From positions 246,483-263,982 of the forward strand of contig KV908533.1 in NCBI GenBank assembly GCA_002005505.1: DNA of 17,500 nt, in the 5' to 3' direction. The notes beneath the pieces were generated by a model that saw only the letters and a program-made list of their open reading frames with translations, was not told the origin of the DNA and did no database searches. The stretch is from Botryococcus braunii (Eukaryota > Chlorophyta > Trebouxiophyceae). A program made the translations under genes and the position numbers. Every line of letters begins with the position of its first letter. Positions within the stretch are counted from its first letter, which is position 1. Positions 1-7,351 of this stretch are shown here, in pieces.

Positions 1-469
1 GCCCATTACATAAATGTGCCCCACACAGATGCATATGCATTGAGTGAATACTGCAGTATACAATGATGCTTAAGCTTACAGAGGACATGTCCACGTCATG
101 TACTCGCGTTTGCATGCACATGTGAATTGTACGGGGATGCTCCATGCAGCTTCCCTTCAGCAATAGTGAACGCTGTGTGTGCATTCCGCTCCCCGTGCAT
201 CTTCCGCTTGCTACGTAATGTAACCCTAGGGAACCCTGCTAGATTTCATCTTCTAGTCGTATGGACCAGTTGCCAATGGCAACTGCCTAAGGCAACTTGC
301 CATCCATTCTAGAATCCATTCAGATCTGAGGTGGCGGGCCGCTACTGGCGGCACTCATGGAGTGTCAAGAGACTAACTCCAGTCCCGTTGCTTCCTTCCT
401 TCATTCCTTCTTTCCAGTCCTCATTGAGGGTTCGTCAGTCCACGTCTGCTATCCACGGCGTGTTCTTTT
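1..469. other. flanking non-coding DNA with short palindromes
   Basis: I see no convincing gene here; open frames are at most about 76 codons and show no recognisable motif. The first 330 bases contain several short palindromes. From about 378 on, the + strand becomes clearly pyrimidine-rich (runs of CTTCCTTCC type), and this may be flanking DNA or already 5' UTR of LINE-A. Where the flank ends and LINE-A begins cannot be fixed. A possible 7-bp duplication, TTCTTTT at 463-469 and again at 15725-15731, would put the LINE-A 5' end near 470, but the match lies in low-complexity sequence. Confidence 0.5.
269..294. repeat. two adjacent small inverted repeats
   Basis: GTTGCC-AAT-GGCAAC (269-283) is a perfect 6-bp inverted repeat with a 3-nt loop. 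It is followed at once by TGCCT-A-AGGCA (284-294), a 5-bp inverted repeat around one base. The GGCAAC/GTTGCC words recur just after it. The function is unknown; it could be a cruciform or the remnant of a small element end. Confidence 0.5.
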
Positions 470-557
470 CCATTCCTTTCTATGTTCCTTCATTGATTCC
501 CGGAGTTCTCCTGTTTTCTGAGACTAGCAGTCGGAGTTGCGAGTCTTTGACAAAGCC

Positions 558-1490
558 ATGAATATCTTGTCTACTTTCATTAATTCTGGCGAGAAACGCC
601 CACGTTCCGAAAGTCCGACTCCCGATGATCCCCTTGAGACCACCGTCCTCACTGCCTTGCAGAAGTTTTTGCCATCTCTTGTTGCGCAAATGAGCGAGAA
701 AGTTGTGGATACTTTGAAGGCCACCATTGAGGTGACCGTAGCGGCTGCAGTGGAGCCGCTAAAAACCGAGATCGGACAATTGGCCAGCAGGGTAGGCACT
801 ATCGAGGAGCAGTTCACATTTTTGGGCTCCAATATTGATTCCATTCTTGATGCAAAGGTTGACAGCAAGGTCGCGACTCGCGTGGGTACTGTTGATGAGA
901 CAGTGAGGGCCACCTATGAGGCCATCGACAACAACGTGAATCACTGCCTCCTCTCCATTGAAACTCTGGAGAGAAAATTCCGCTCTCCACATGCAATCCT
1001 TTTCGGGGTTGCGGAGAGTTTGGGGGAGAAGCATCTTGCTGAAGTTAAGACCCTACTTGGCGCTCCTTCGATCTACGAAACTATTCATCTGGGGAAGCAT
1101 TCCCCCACTGCTCCACGCCCTCGCCCTGTGCTCATAAATTTTACTTCCGTTGCAGCAAAGCACGCGGCTTATAAAAAAGCCAAGGACCTCCGTCGCCAGT
1201 TCAACGTCACCATGGATGATGACCTTACCCCACAGCAGAAGACCGCGCGTATGCGTTGCCAACCCGAAGTCCACACACTGCGGGGGGAGGGCTGGATCAC
1301 TTTTTGGCGAGGAGACCAATTGTTCAAAGTAAAGGCGGGGGGAGCTCCTCTCAAGGTGCCAGTGGGTGCTCCTGCTGCTCCTGCTCATGCTGCTCCTACT
1401 GCCGCTCCTGCTCCCACCTCCTCCCCAGCTGCGGGCCTGACCCCCTCTACCTCCTCTGGGGCTGCGGGTCCATCTCCTATGTGTGCTTAG
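558..1490 (+). CDS. LINE-A ORF1: coiled-coil RNA-binding protein
   Basis: About 310 residues. ORF1 proteins of L1-like LINEs bind the element RNA and help form the retrotransposition particle. The first ATG is at 558. The resulting N-terminus (Met-Asn, then GEKRPRSESPTP) matches the LINE-B ORF1 start (GEKRVRSTTPPPG), which supports this start over non-ATG codons upstream. Residues of about 30-140 are Val/Leu/Glu-rich heptad-like sequence, likely a coiled coil. A C-terminal RNA-binding region follows, recognised by HAILFGV, RPRPVLINF and MDDDLTPQQ-type motifs and a Trp-rich ITFWRGDQLFKVK block, all shared with LINE-B. The last 45 residues are Ala/Pro/Ser-rich low complexity. The frame ends in TAG and stays open in ORF2 directly after it. 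Confidence 0.85.
   Translation: MNILSTFINSGEKRPRSESPTPDDPLETTVLTALQKFLPSLVAQMSEKVVDTLKATIEVTVAAAVEPLKTEIGQLASRVGTIEEQFTFLGSNIDSILDAKVDSKVATRVGTVDETVRATYEAIDNNVNHCLLSIETLERKFRSPHAILFGVAESLGEKHLAEVKTLLGAPSIYETIHLGKHSPTAPRPRPVLINFTSVAAKHAAYKKAKDLRRQFNVTMDDDLTPQQKTARMRCQPEVHTLRGEGWITFWRGDQLFKVKAGGAPLKVPVGAPAAPAHAAPTAAPAPTSSPAAGLTPSTSSGAAGPSPMCA
1488..1490 (+). promoter_or_regulatory. in-frame UAG between ORF1 and ORF2, likely readthrough site (LINE-A)
   Basis: The context is GCT-TAG-GGA. ORF1 and ORF2 are in the same frame and separated only by this codon. The first Met of ORF2 is roughly 90 codons later, beyond the catalytic Asn (TWNVRGL) and Glu (LLQET) of the endonuclease. ORF2 therefore cannot give a full nuclease from its own ATG. 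LINE-B has the same arrangement at 5986-5988. A UAG followed by G is the context known from gammaretroviral gag-pol readthrough. Readthrough itself is inferred. Confidence 0.65.
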
Positions 1491-2326
1491 GGATCTGTTG
1501 GCCAAGTCCCTCTCTCTATTCTTACTTGGAATGTCCGTGGATTATCCGAGTCTAAATATGAGCTCCATGACTATGATCGTTTCTTTCCTGCGTTCGATGT
1601 AGTACTGTTGCAAGAGACACAACAGAAATACATTGACCCCAACCTTTTCAGGGGCTATCAGCTTTTTTGTTCTCCACCTGAGGTTTCTCATGAAAAGAAA
1701 GGCTATGGTTTGCTTATTGCAGTTAAGGTTAGTTCATTATATAGTGCTCAGCTGTGGGCACACACGTCCTCCTCACTCTGGGTATCTTTACGGTTCATGC
1801 ATGGCACCCATCCCCCCGTCTACTTGGGCAATGTCTATATCCCCCCCTCTGGGTCTCCGTTACTTCAGCCTGTCCCTCTCGCCGCTCGTTACAATGAGCT
1901 CTATGGTGTTTTGTCATCCCTGGACGGTTGTGTCTTTGTGGGGGGTGACTTCAATGGACACATTGCATCTGTTTCCACATCTTCTTCGGCCGATTTAGGC
2001 CGCTTCTGTGGTCAAGATACTAGTGGCCGCCAACTTGTCAAATTGGCTGATCAGACTGCGTTAGTTATTTGTACAGGCTGTGTCTCAGGTGACTTGCATG
2101 CTCCTCCCACCTATAGGGCCACCGCCCGTACCTCTGCGACTAGGCCAGACCATATTTTGGTTTCCTCGTCTCTCCATGCCTGTATCCAGTCTGTTACGGT
2201 CGCCACTGAGTTGAAGGGTTCTGACCATTATAGTATCACCACCTCCTTTGCCTTACCCATGCGTTGTGCTGCTATTTCTGACAGTTCGCATTTTGGGTTG
2301 CCCCTGCGACAAGTCCATTGGAAAGG
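1491..2326 (+). pseudogene. LINE-A ORF2, piece 1: endonuclease (EEP) domain
   Basis: This is the N-terminal third of ORF2, encoding an exonuclease-endonuclease-phosphatase (apurinic-type) nuclease that nicks target DNA for target-primed reverse transcription. Catalytic landmarks appear in order: Asn in TWNVRGL, Glu in LLQETQ, Tyr in NVYIPP, Asp-x-Asn in GGDFNGH, Asp in RPDHILVSS, and Ser-Asp-His in GSDHYS. All are present, so this domain looks unharmed. The reading is cut at about 2326 (…HWKG) where LINE-B inserted in the opposite orientation. Codons after that point read backwards through the LINE-B 3' UTR and are not ORF2. The protein resumes at 6959. Confidence 0.85.
2320..2326. repeat. 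target-site duplication of LINE-B, left copy (GGAAAGG)
   Basis: GGAAAGG here and at 6952-6958 flanks LINE-B. Removing LINE-B and one copy keeps the LINE-A frame (4632 bases, a multiple of three) and gives Trp-Lys-Gly at the junction. LINE-B has Trp-Lys-Gly at the same place in its own ORF2. Confidence 0.85.
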
Positions 2327-2574
2327 AAGGAATTACATCAACCCAGCCCAAAGGGCTGATGAGATGGAAAACCGAACACCGACGCAGCAAGACACCGAGA
2401 GAAACCAAACACAAACCCTAAGAATCAAGGCCAAACACAAACCCAAAGTACCGAGTGGGGAGCCAAGAGCACAAAGGAAGGGCATGAAAGCCCCAGGACA
2501 CAGAGGAAGGGGCAGGAAAGCCCCAGGACACAGCCCAAGAGTGGGCAAGGGCCAGCAAAGGGCAAGACACAAAC
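2327..2574 (-). other. LINE-B 3' UTR with terminal stem-loop
   Basis: This is non-coding, running from the ORF2 stop to the element end. Near the end, CAGCCC-TTT-GGGCTG (2344-2358 as CAGCCC-AAA-GGGCTG on the + strand) forms a perfect 6-bp stem with a 3-nt loop, 17 nt from the 3' terminus. Its 3' arm merges with the GGCTGG…GATGTAA motif that LINE-A shares. A copy of CTTAGG-(G)TTTGTGT occurs near the stop codon and related copies occur further along. In LINEs the 3' end is what the RT recognises, so the stem-loop is a candidate recognition signal (inference). Confidence 0.7.
2475..2533 (-). repeat. 30-bp tandem duplication in the LINE-B 3' UTR
   Basis: Two adjacent near-copies of about 30 bp (2475-2503 and 2504-2533) share GAAAGCCCCAGGACACAG. 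They differ by a T/G change and one added G. This is a local tandem repeat inside the 3' UTR; no function can be read from it. Confidence 0.8.
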
Positions 2575-5500
2575 CTAAGACCGAAACTGAAAACAATCAT
2601 AAATGAAGTTAACCACAGACTGAAGGTCATCTTGCCAGACGAACTGACGTAACGACCGAAAGGGGGAACGAAAAAGATGGGGGTAACGGTCCCGGATCGG
2701 CTGAAGGGCCGAACAGGAAAAGACAAGGTGGTGTTCATCACCCACCAAACCAGCCTGACACTGATCACAGAACCGGTGGGAACGGGGGATGCCCCGACGA
2801 CGACCAGCATCAATAGGAAGGTTGTGAACCCCCATGCGGAATCGATGGAAAACCCTCAACTTGGAAACACTCATACGTAACCACAAAAGCCTAGAGAGAG
2901 TGGCGCGGGACGGACTATTAAACCACCTAGAGTATGTGCAAAGCTGAGCCCGCTCAGACGGGCAGAGACGAGGAGAGACATGCAAGCCCTCCCAGGGTTG
3001 GCGGCCATGCCGACGCAAGAGGTCCCGAAGGGACGGCATATCAATCGGATGAGGGGCTTGACAATCTATCTGATAAGGATAGCCAACCTTAATAAGGGCC
3101 TTCATGAAATACCCTGCCCAAGTGGGAGTACGGGTAGTGACGCCATAAAAGCACGAGTCGCGAAGAATCAAGGCATAAAGATGATCATGAGGCAAAGACA
3201 CCAACGAGTTCCAAAAGGTGGCCATACGCTTCAGCCAGTGATGAGCGAGGGGTTGAAGCCCCAACTCAGCTAACAAAATCGGAGTGGCCACCGAGGGGCG
3301 CACCCCTAACAACATCTTCAACATGACCAAGTAACTAGACTCTAAGAGCTGAACAGAAGGGGCCGCAGCCGGTGAACGAAAAGAACGCCATCCCCAAATC
3401 TCACATGCATACGACGCCGTGGGCACAACACACATGAGAATCAACTTAAGAAGAAGACCTATAGAGGCCGCGCACTGCAGGTTACCATACTTACGCATAA
3501 GGGAGCTCCACGTGGCCCACATTTTACCATTCAGCAGGCCAAAGGTGCCCCCCACACCCCCAACCGAGGATAAAATAACACCCAAGTATTTCTTAGTATA
3601 TACGACGGGAAGCATGACCCCGTCACAAACCCACTGAAAGGAAGGGGGCGACTCGGGCGACGATGGAAAGACCATGACATCGGTCTTAATGGGATTAATA
3701 CGCATATACGAAAAGCCACACCAATGAACAACGGCGTCAATGAGTTGTTGCAAGCCCTCTGCCGTTTCAGCAAGAAGTATCAAATCATCAGCGTACATTT
3801 GAGCCGGGACATGAGTCCCATCTCGAGTTTGGGGACCAACCCCAGGACAAGTAGCCCGAATCTGCCTAAGGAGCCCATCAGCATAAACCGTGAATAACGT
3901 GGGACTAATCGGAGACCCCTGGGTAACCCCAGCACCCGAAGCGTGGAAAGATCCAGCCATGCCCCCAGCAACAACCGTAAACCGAACACCATCATACGTG
4001 GACCGTACCGCGCGGATAAAACCTTCAGCCACCCCGAGGCGCCTGAGGGCCTCCCATAAGTAATGCCGAGGAACACGATCATAGGCTTTAGATAGATCTA
4101 AGAAACAGCAATACAACGGGGCAGTGGGCGTAGCTAAGTCAACAAAATGCTGTAGAGTAAACAACGCATGTAACGTCGAGAACCCAGGGCGGAAACCACA
4201 TTGCTCAGGACAGCGAAAGCGATTTTCTTCTAAATACCGCACGAGTCGGGTGTTCAACAATGAGGCATAGAGGCGAACTAAGGGGTCTTGCACAGCAATG
4301 GGGCGATAATTCGTGGTATCAAGCACAGACCGGGAGGAGTCTTTCAGGACCGGGGTGACTGTGAGGATGTCATGGTCAGGGGGCAGACACCCCGCGCCTA
4401 ACATAGCATTCAAAATTGCAGTGAGGGATGGGGCCAATAAGTGAGGGGGAGCCACCACCTCCGGGGTCCTACACTGTTGCGCAAACCGAAGGAACTCAGA
4501 GGGGAACCCACCAAGCCCTGCTGCTCTACCGGGTTTCAATGCCGACAAAGCAACTTCCACCTCTACGGGAGTGAAAGGCCTGTGAAGATCACTAAGGACC
4601 TGCACAACCTGGTGTGGAAAAGCCACCTCTGAGAGGGGTGCATGATCCACCACCGAAGAGCCCTGGAGGCCTGCGGCAAAGGATTCCCATGCAGAGGGAT
4701 GACACAGAGGACCTGGGAGCGGGGGTGGGGAGCCATTGAGCAGGCGCCAAAACCGGCGGGGCTCCGTATGGAACATTGCAATAACGTCTTGAAGCTGAGT
4801 CAGGAGCCAAGACCGCTTTTGAGATCTCACGAAGGAATGGTACCGGCGTTCCAAGAGAACCACTGGGGGAGCCCGCCATCCTAGCTGCCTACCCAACCTC
4901 TTCCACTCCCGTTTTAACGCAAAACACTGGTGAGTGAAGAAAGGCTTCCACGGCGGCCGAGAAGGGGGACTTTCCCGCCGCGACACCTTCATATGCGCAT
5001 GTGTAGCTGACCGAGAAATGACAGCCATAAGAAGAGAAGATGCCCCAGGGAGATCACCCGATTGAGCAAGTTCTGCGCATGTACGTAGTGAGGGCTCCTC
5101 CCCTTCTAAGGCATGCACATAGGCACGACGGTGGGTCCCTTTCCACGTGACACGAGAGACCTTATGGAGTGGGAGAGGAGTCGATGAACAATGCAAGACT
5201 GGAATCCGAAGAAGAACATGGAGAGAATAATGATCAGAACCTCGTAAGTCAGCTTGCACCCGAATACTCGTGACATGAGGAAGAAGGGGCGCTGAGACTA
5301 AGACATGATCAGGACGGGTGCCTCCCCGAGGAGTGGGAAAAGAAGGGGGCTCATGGAGATCCCCATCGACCCGCCCCGTGCAGAGAACCAACCCTGTTGT
5401 CGCAGACAAATCCACTAAACGACGGCCATGTGGATTTTGGCCAACCGGCACTGGGACAACTGAAGAAGACGACGTGGATGCAAAAGAAACTCGAGCATTG

Positions 5501-5985
5501 AAATCACCCGCCAACACCACTGAACCATCGAGCAAAGCCTCCTGAATGCGACCCTCAAGCTCAGCCATCCGATGAGGCATGGGAACCTCTTGGAGACGGG
5601 GAGAGCCCTCGGGGGGAACATACACCCCTCCCACATACAGAGGTGGGGAATGGGCACCCATGAAAGTCACTTTAACCCACAATGAAGAAGATGTGGAACC
5701 CCACAATTGCGCACTATACCCACTATGATCTCGCACAGCAATCAGCATACCAAGACCCCTCTTGTGGGGGAGGGGAAGTGGAGAAAAGGAAGGAGAAGAT
5801 AAGGATAGAAACACCCGATAACCCCTAAACAGAGCTGGGTCATACGCATGGGAGAGTGTTTCCTGCAGAAGAATCACATCATGTTCCCGAAAATAAGAAA
5901 AATAATCATGGAGAGCAACCTTCGAGTCGGTTAGGCCATTCACGTTCCACACTAAAATGGATAGCCCAATGTGGCCCTGACACCC
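2575..5985 (-). CDS. LINE-B ORF2: endonuclease-reverse transcriptase
   Basis: An intact frame of about 1136 codons that nicks the target and copies element RNA into it. It opens directly after the ORF1 TAG. Numbered from a GTG at 5952: EEP nuclease 1-260 with Asn3, Glu31, Tyr111, Asp150/Asn152, Asp215, Asp240-His241; linker 270-450; RT about 460-800 with FLDLSKAYD (Asp619), QGSPISP (678-684) and YADD (720-723); thumb and C-terminal region; and a zf-RVT-like CCHC motif near 1062-1080 (CDQC…DEHH…C). No RNase H is visible. The first ATG lies near residue 69, after two catalytic residues, so synthesis from its own ATG would not give an active nuclease. The frame ends in TAG. Residues 271-350 cover the stretch where LINE-A was hit, and serve as its guide. 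Confidence 0.9.
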   Translation of the reverse strand, partial: GCQGHIGLSILVWNVNGLTDSKVALHDYFSYFREHDVILLQETLSHAYDPALFRGYRVFLSLSSPSFSPLPLPHKRGLGMLIAVRDHSGYSAQLWGSTSSSLWVKVTFMGAHSPPLYVGGVYVPPEGSPRLQEVPMPHRMAELEGRIQEALLDGSVVLAGDFNARVSFASTSSSSVVPVPVGQNPHGRRLVDLSATTGLVLCTGRVDGDLHEPPSFPTPRGGTRPDHVLVSAPLLPHVTSIRVQADLRGSDHYSLHVLLRIPVLHCSSTPLPLHKVSRVTWKGTHRRAYVHALEGEEPSLRTCAELAQSGDLPGASSLLMAVISRSATHAHMKVSRRESPPSRPPWKPFFTHQCFALKREWKRLGRQLGWRAPPVVLLERRYHSFVRSQKRSWLLTQLQDVIAMFHTEPRRFWRLLNGSPPPLPGPLCHPSAWESFAAGLQGSSVVDHAPLSEVAFPHQVVQVLSDLHRPFTPVEVEVALSALKPGRAAGLGGFPSEFLRFAQQCRTPEVVAPPHLLAPSLTAILNAMLGAGCLPPDHDILTVTPVLKDSSRSVLDTTNYRPIAVQDPLVRLYASLLNTRLVRYLEENRFRCPEQCGFRPGFSTLHALFTLQHFVDLATPTAPLYCCFLDLSKAYDRVPRHYLWEALRRLGVAEGFIRAVRSTYDGVRFTVVAGGMAGSFHASGAGVTQGSPISPTLFTVYADGLLRQIRATCPGVGPQTRDGTHVPAQMYADDLILLAETAEGLQQLIDAVVHWCGFSYMRINPIKTDVMVFPSSPESPPSFQWVCDGVMLPVVYTKKYLGVILSSVGGVGGTFGLLNGKMWATWSSLMRKYGNLQCAASIGLLLKLILMCVVPTASYACEIWGWRSFRSPAAAPSVQLLESSYLVMLKMLLGVRPSVATPILLAELGLQPLAHHWLKRMATFWNSLVSLPHDHLYALILRDSCFYGVTTRTPTWAGYFMKALIKVGYPYQIDCQAPHPIDMPSLRDLLRRHGRQPWEGLHVSPRLCPSERAQLCTYSRWFNSPSRATLSRLLWLRMSVSKLRVFHRFRMGVHNLPIDAGRRRGIPRSHRFCDQCQAGLVGDEHHLVFSCSALQPIRDRYPHLFRSPFRSLRQFVWQDDLQSVVNFIYDCFQFRS

Positions 5986-5988
5986 CTA
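5986..5988 (-). promoter_or_regulatory. in-frame UAG between ORF1 and ORF2, likely readthrough site (LINE-B)
   Basis: The context on the coding strand is GCA-TAG-GGG-TGT-CAG-GGC. ORF2 follows in the same frame with no stop and no ATG before its catalytic Asn and Glu. After TAG, LINE-A and LINE-B both have Gly first, then a few variable residues, then LSIL-x-WNV-x-GL, so the residues between the stop and the nuclease are under protein-level constraint. This strengthens the case for translation through the stop. The bases after UAG look superficially like the purine-rich spacer of murine leukaemia virus readthrough (from memory); no convincing stem-loop was found by eye. Confidence 0.65.
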
Positions 5989-6897
5989 TGCATGATCACC
6001 GGGAGGAGTAGGGCCGGACGCCGAGGTGGGCCCCGGAGAAGCCACCCCCTCACCAAGGCCACCAAGGGGGGGTGAGGACCCTGAAATGCCTCCAGCCGGA
6101 CCCAAAACAACCCCCCCACCCAATCTAGAGTGGGAGAGAGGAACAAGGGTAGGTGCCCCACCCTCCTTGACCTTGAAGAGGCGGTCACCCCTCCAGAAGA
6201 CGCGCCACCCAGCATTCCTCAAAGCTATGGCTTCAGCAGTGCGCTCCTTGCGTGTTGCACGCTGGGCGGGGGTTAAATCATCATCCATAGTGATTCCATT
6301 AAGCCGTAGCTGCTTGGCATGTTTAAACGCCGCGTGTTTCTGCTCCACAGTTGCGAACTTGATGAGGATGGGACGAGGTCTTTGGGCCTGCGGGTTCTGT
6401 CGCCCCAAACGATGGCACTCAATAATGCCATTATTTTCTGAGGTCACACCACCAGAAATGAGGGACTTAACTTCGGTCAACGAGTCCCGTGGGACTTCGT
6501 TGACATTATATAGAATGGCATTGGGAGCTTTCCATTGGCGCTCCAGGCCCTCCTGTCGCGACAAAAGCCGGTTGATTTCATTGGAGTGAAGCTCTTGAAG
6601 GGCTCTAATAGTCTCTTGAGCCTGGCGGAGCTCTGCAGTTGCACGGTGACTGTCGGCAATGGACAATGTGATCTGGTCCAATCTGTCACTGACCTGCTTG
6701 AACTGCGCCGTGAGATTCGGAACAAGCTGTTCTACTACTTTTGTTACTACCTCAGTAATTATGGTGGGCAGAATGTTCTTCAGGGCCTCCTGGATCGGGC
6801 CTGACAGAGCACCATCAACGGCGATGGCGGCATCACCAGGGGGAGGTGTAGTCGAACGAACACGCTTCTCCCCTAAAAGTGTAAACATAGACGTCAT
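5986..6897 (-). CDS. LINE-B ORF1: coiled-coil RNA-binding protein
   Basis: 303 residues from the ATG at 6897, 54 nt from the element 5' end. This is an ORF1p-like RNA chaperone, judged by layout and by similarity to LINE-A ORF1. Residues 35-125 form a long hydrophobic/charged heptad stretch (ILPTIITEVVTKVVEQL onward), likely a coiled coil for oligomerisation. Residues 125-245 are the RNA-binding part with APNAILYNV, RPRPILIKF, KHAAFKHAKQLR, TMDDDLTPAQRATR and WRVFWRGDRLFKVK. The tail (250-303) is Gly/Pro/Ser-rich, unlike the Ala/Pro-rich LINE-A tail, so the region just before the stop is free to vary. The stop is TAG. Confidence 0.88.
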   Translation of the reverse strand: MTSMFTLLGEKRVRSTTPPPGDAAIAVDGALSGPIQEALKNILPTIITEVVTKVVEQLVPNLTAQFKQVSDRLDQITLSIADSHRATAELRQAQETIRALQELHSNEINRLLSRQEGLERQWKAPNAILYNVNEVPRDSLTEVKSLISGGVTSENNGIIECHRLGRQNPQAQRPRPILIKFATVEQKHAAFKHAKQLRLNGITMDDDLTPAQRATRKERTAEAIALRNAGWRVFWRGDRLFKVKEGGAPTLVPLSHSRLGGGVVLGPAGGISGSSPPLGGLGEGVASPGPTSASGPTPPGDHA

Positions 6898-6900
6898 TGT

Positions 6901-6951
6901 AGAAGTGTATCTGGTGTCAAAAGCCCAGAAGTGTATCTGGTGTCAAAAGCC
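6901..6951 (-). repeat. LINE-B 5' UTR tandem repeat (2 x 25 bp)
   Basis: A 25-bp unit containing CTTTTGACACCAGATACAC occurs at 6927-6951 and 6901-6925, separated by one base, with no mismatch. Together the copies make up almost the whole 54-nt 5' UTR. It resembles in miniature the monomer-type 5' ends of some LINEs. A terminal duplication formed during integration is another explanation. Confidence 0.85.
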
Positions 6952-6958
6952 GGAAAGG
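6952..6958. repeat. target-site duplication of LINE-B, right copy (GGAAAGG)
   Basis: This matches 2320-2326 exactly and marks the 5' boundary of LINE-B at 6951. A 7-bp duplication fits target-primed integration by a LINE. Confidence 0.85.
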
Positions 6959-7132
6959 GGGTTGTCGTGTAGATTATGTGCGTCACTTGGAGCTTGCTGC
7001 TCCCGCCTTGGGTCGTTGTGCTGACTTAGCGTTGGCTGGGCATGTGGAGCAAGCGCTACATACCTTATCCGGGGTTTTAGGCGATGCTGCTCACGCTGCA
7101 GACATGCGGCTGCATACTGTTCGGTTAGGTTC
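6959..7132 (+). pseudogene. LINE-A ORF2, piece 2: endonuclease-RT linker
   Basis: A 174-bp island between LINE-B and the chromovirus. Read in the LINE-A frame it has no stop and gives a peptide (…VDYVRHLE…LGRCADLA…, ending VRLG) that aligns with LINE-B ORF2 residues of about 274-330 (…RAYVHALE…LRTCAELA…). It fills exactly the stretch missing between pieces 1 and 3. An ATG-started frame in this area that continues into the LTR (to 7406) is an artefact of the junction. Confidence 0.82.
7128..7132. repeat. target-site duplication of the chromovirus, left copy (GGTTC)
   Basis: GGTTC abuts the outer end of the 3' LTR here, and GGTTC abuts the outer end of the 5' LTR at 13121-13125. A 5-bp duplication is typical of Ty3/gypsy integrases. 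Joining across it gives Gly-Ser in the LINE-A ORF2 frame. Confidence 0.9.
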
Positions 7133-7336
7133 TATAGTGGCAAAGGAAGAGAGAGAGAGAGACGAGACACCAGTCAGGTTGGAGCATTCAGCGGAATCTG
7201 TTACAAGCCGGTCAGCACCGGGACTTCCTTCGACGCCAAGACGCGTGCCACTTTCCAGAACCTTCATTTCAGGACCCGGCAGCTTCCTGCCCAAAATCCT
7301 ACACATTTCAGGACCTGGCAGCTTCCTGCCGTTACA
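7133..7336 (-). repeat. 3' LTR of the chromovirus
   Basis: 204 bp, identical to 12917-13120 except at 7181 (G here, A at 12965 on the + strand). On the element strand it starts TGTAACGG and ends GCCACTATA; the duplications fix these limits, so the inner end is TA rather than the usual CA. It holds a CT-rich tract near its 3' end and the duplicated 27-bp unit described separately. Confidence 0.93.
7265..7330 (-). repeat. duplicated 27-bp unit inside the LTR (also 13049-13114)
   Basis: Units at 7265-7291 and 7304-7330 (39-bp period) differ at one base and contain CAGCTTCCTGCC on the + strand. Each holds the small inverted repeat GGCAG-CTTC-CTGCC. The pair is near the 5' side of the LTR on the element strand, where U3 promoter or enhancer sequence normally lies, so it may be a transcription-factor array (inference). 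The same pair occurs in the other LTR. Confidence 0.8.
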
Positions 7337-7351
7337 ACTTCCCCCTCCCCT
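7337..7351 (-). promoter_or_regulatory. polypurine tract (plus-strand primer)
   Basis: On the element strand this reads AGGGGAGGGGGAAGT immediately before the 3' LTR TGTAAC. An almost pure purine run abutting the 3' LTR is the expected PPT that primes plus-strand DNA synthesis. Confidence 0.88.

Larger units (their letters stand above)
2327..6951 (-). mobile_element. LINE-B: complete L1-like non-LTR retrotransposon
   Basis: This 4625-bp LINE lies antisense inside LINE-A ORF2. Order on its own strand: 54-nt 5' UTR with a duplicated 25-bp unit (6898-6951), ORF1 (6897-5986), UAG, ORF2 (5985-2575), and a 3' UTR of about 248 nt ending GATGTAATTCCTT with no poly(A). It is bounded by GGAAAGG duplications. 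Both ORFs are free of internal stops and all catalytic motifs are intact, so it may be competent or only recently inactive. It belongs to the same family as LINE-A but is clearly diverged, with roughly half to two-thirds of residues matching by eye in the RT region. Confidence 0.9.

Noticed and set aside
463..469. TTCTTTT as the proven left target duplication of LINE-A
   Set aside because: It has a partner at 15725-15731 and gives a sensible element length, but both copies lie in pyrimidine-rich sequence, and TGGAGT or CAAGAG near 358-370 are rival matches.
2327..2606. C-terminal part of a + strand frame continuing the LINE-A endonuclease
   Set aside because: It reads the LINE-B 3' UTR backwards (Lys/Gln/Pro-rich low complexity). 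The homologous protein resumes at 6959.
1488..5988. UAG as a sense codon (variant genetic code) in this organism
   Set aside because: LINE-B ORF2 and the chromovirus pol end at TAG at natural protein ends, so local readthrough is the simpler reading. A variant code is not formally excluded, since both frames stay open for a while after TAG.
6026..6589. + strand frame of 187 codons
   Set aside because: It lies opposite LINE-B ORF1, has no motif, and the antisense frame is clearly the real gene.
7133..7336. The 204-bp direct repeat as LINE 5' UTR or an unrelated repeat
   Set aside because: The abutting PPT on one copy, the PBS next to the other and the 5-bp duplications show that these are LTRs.
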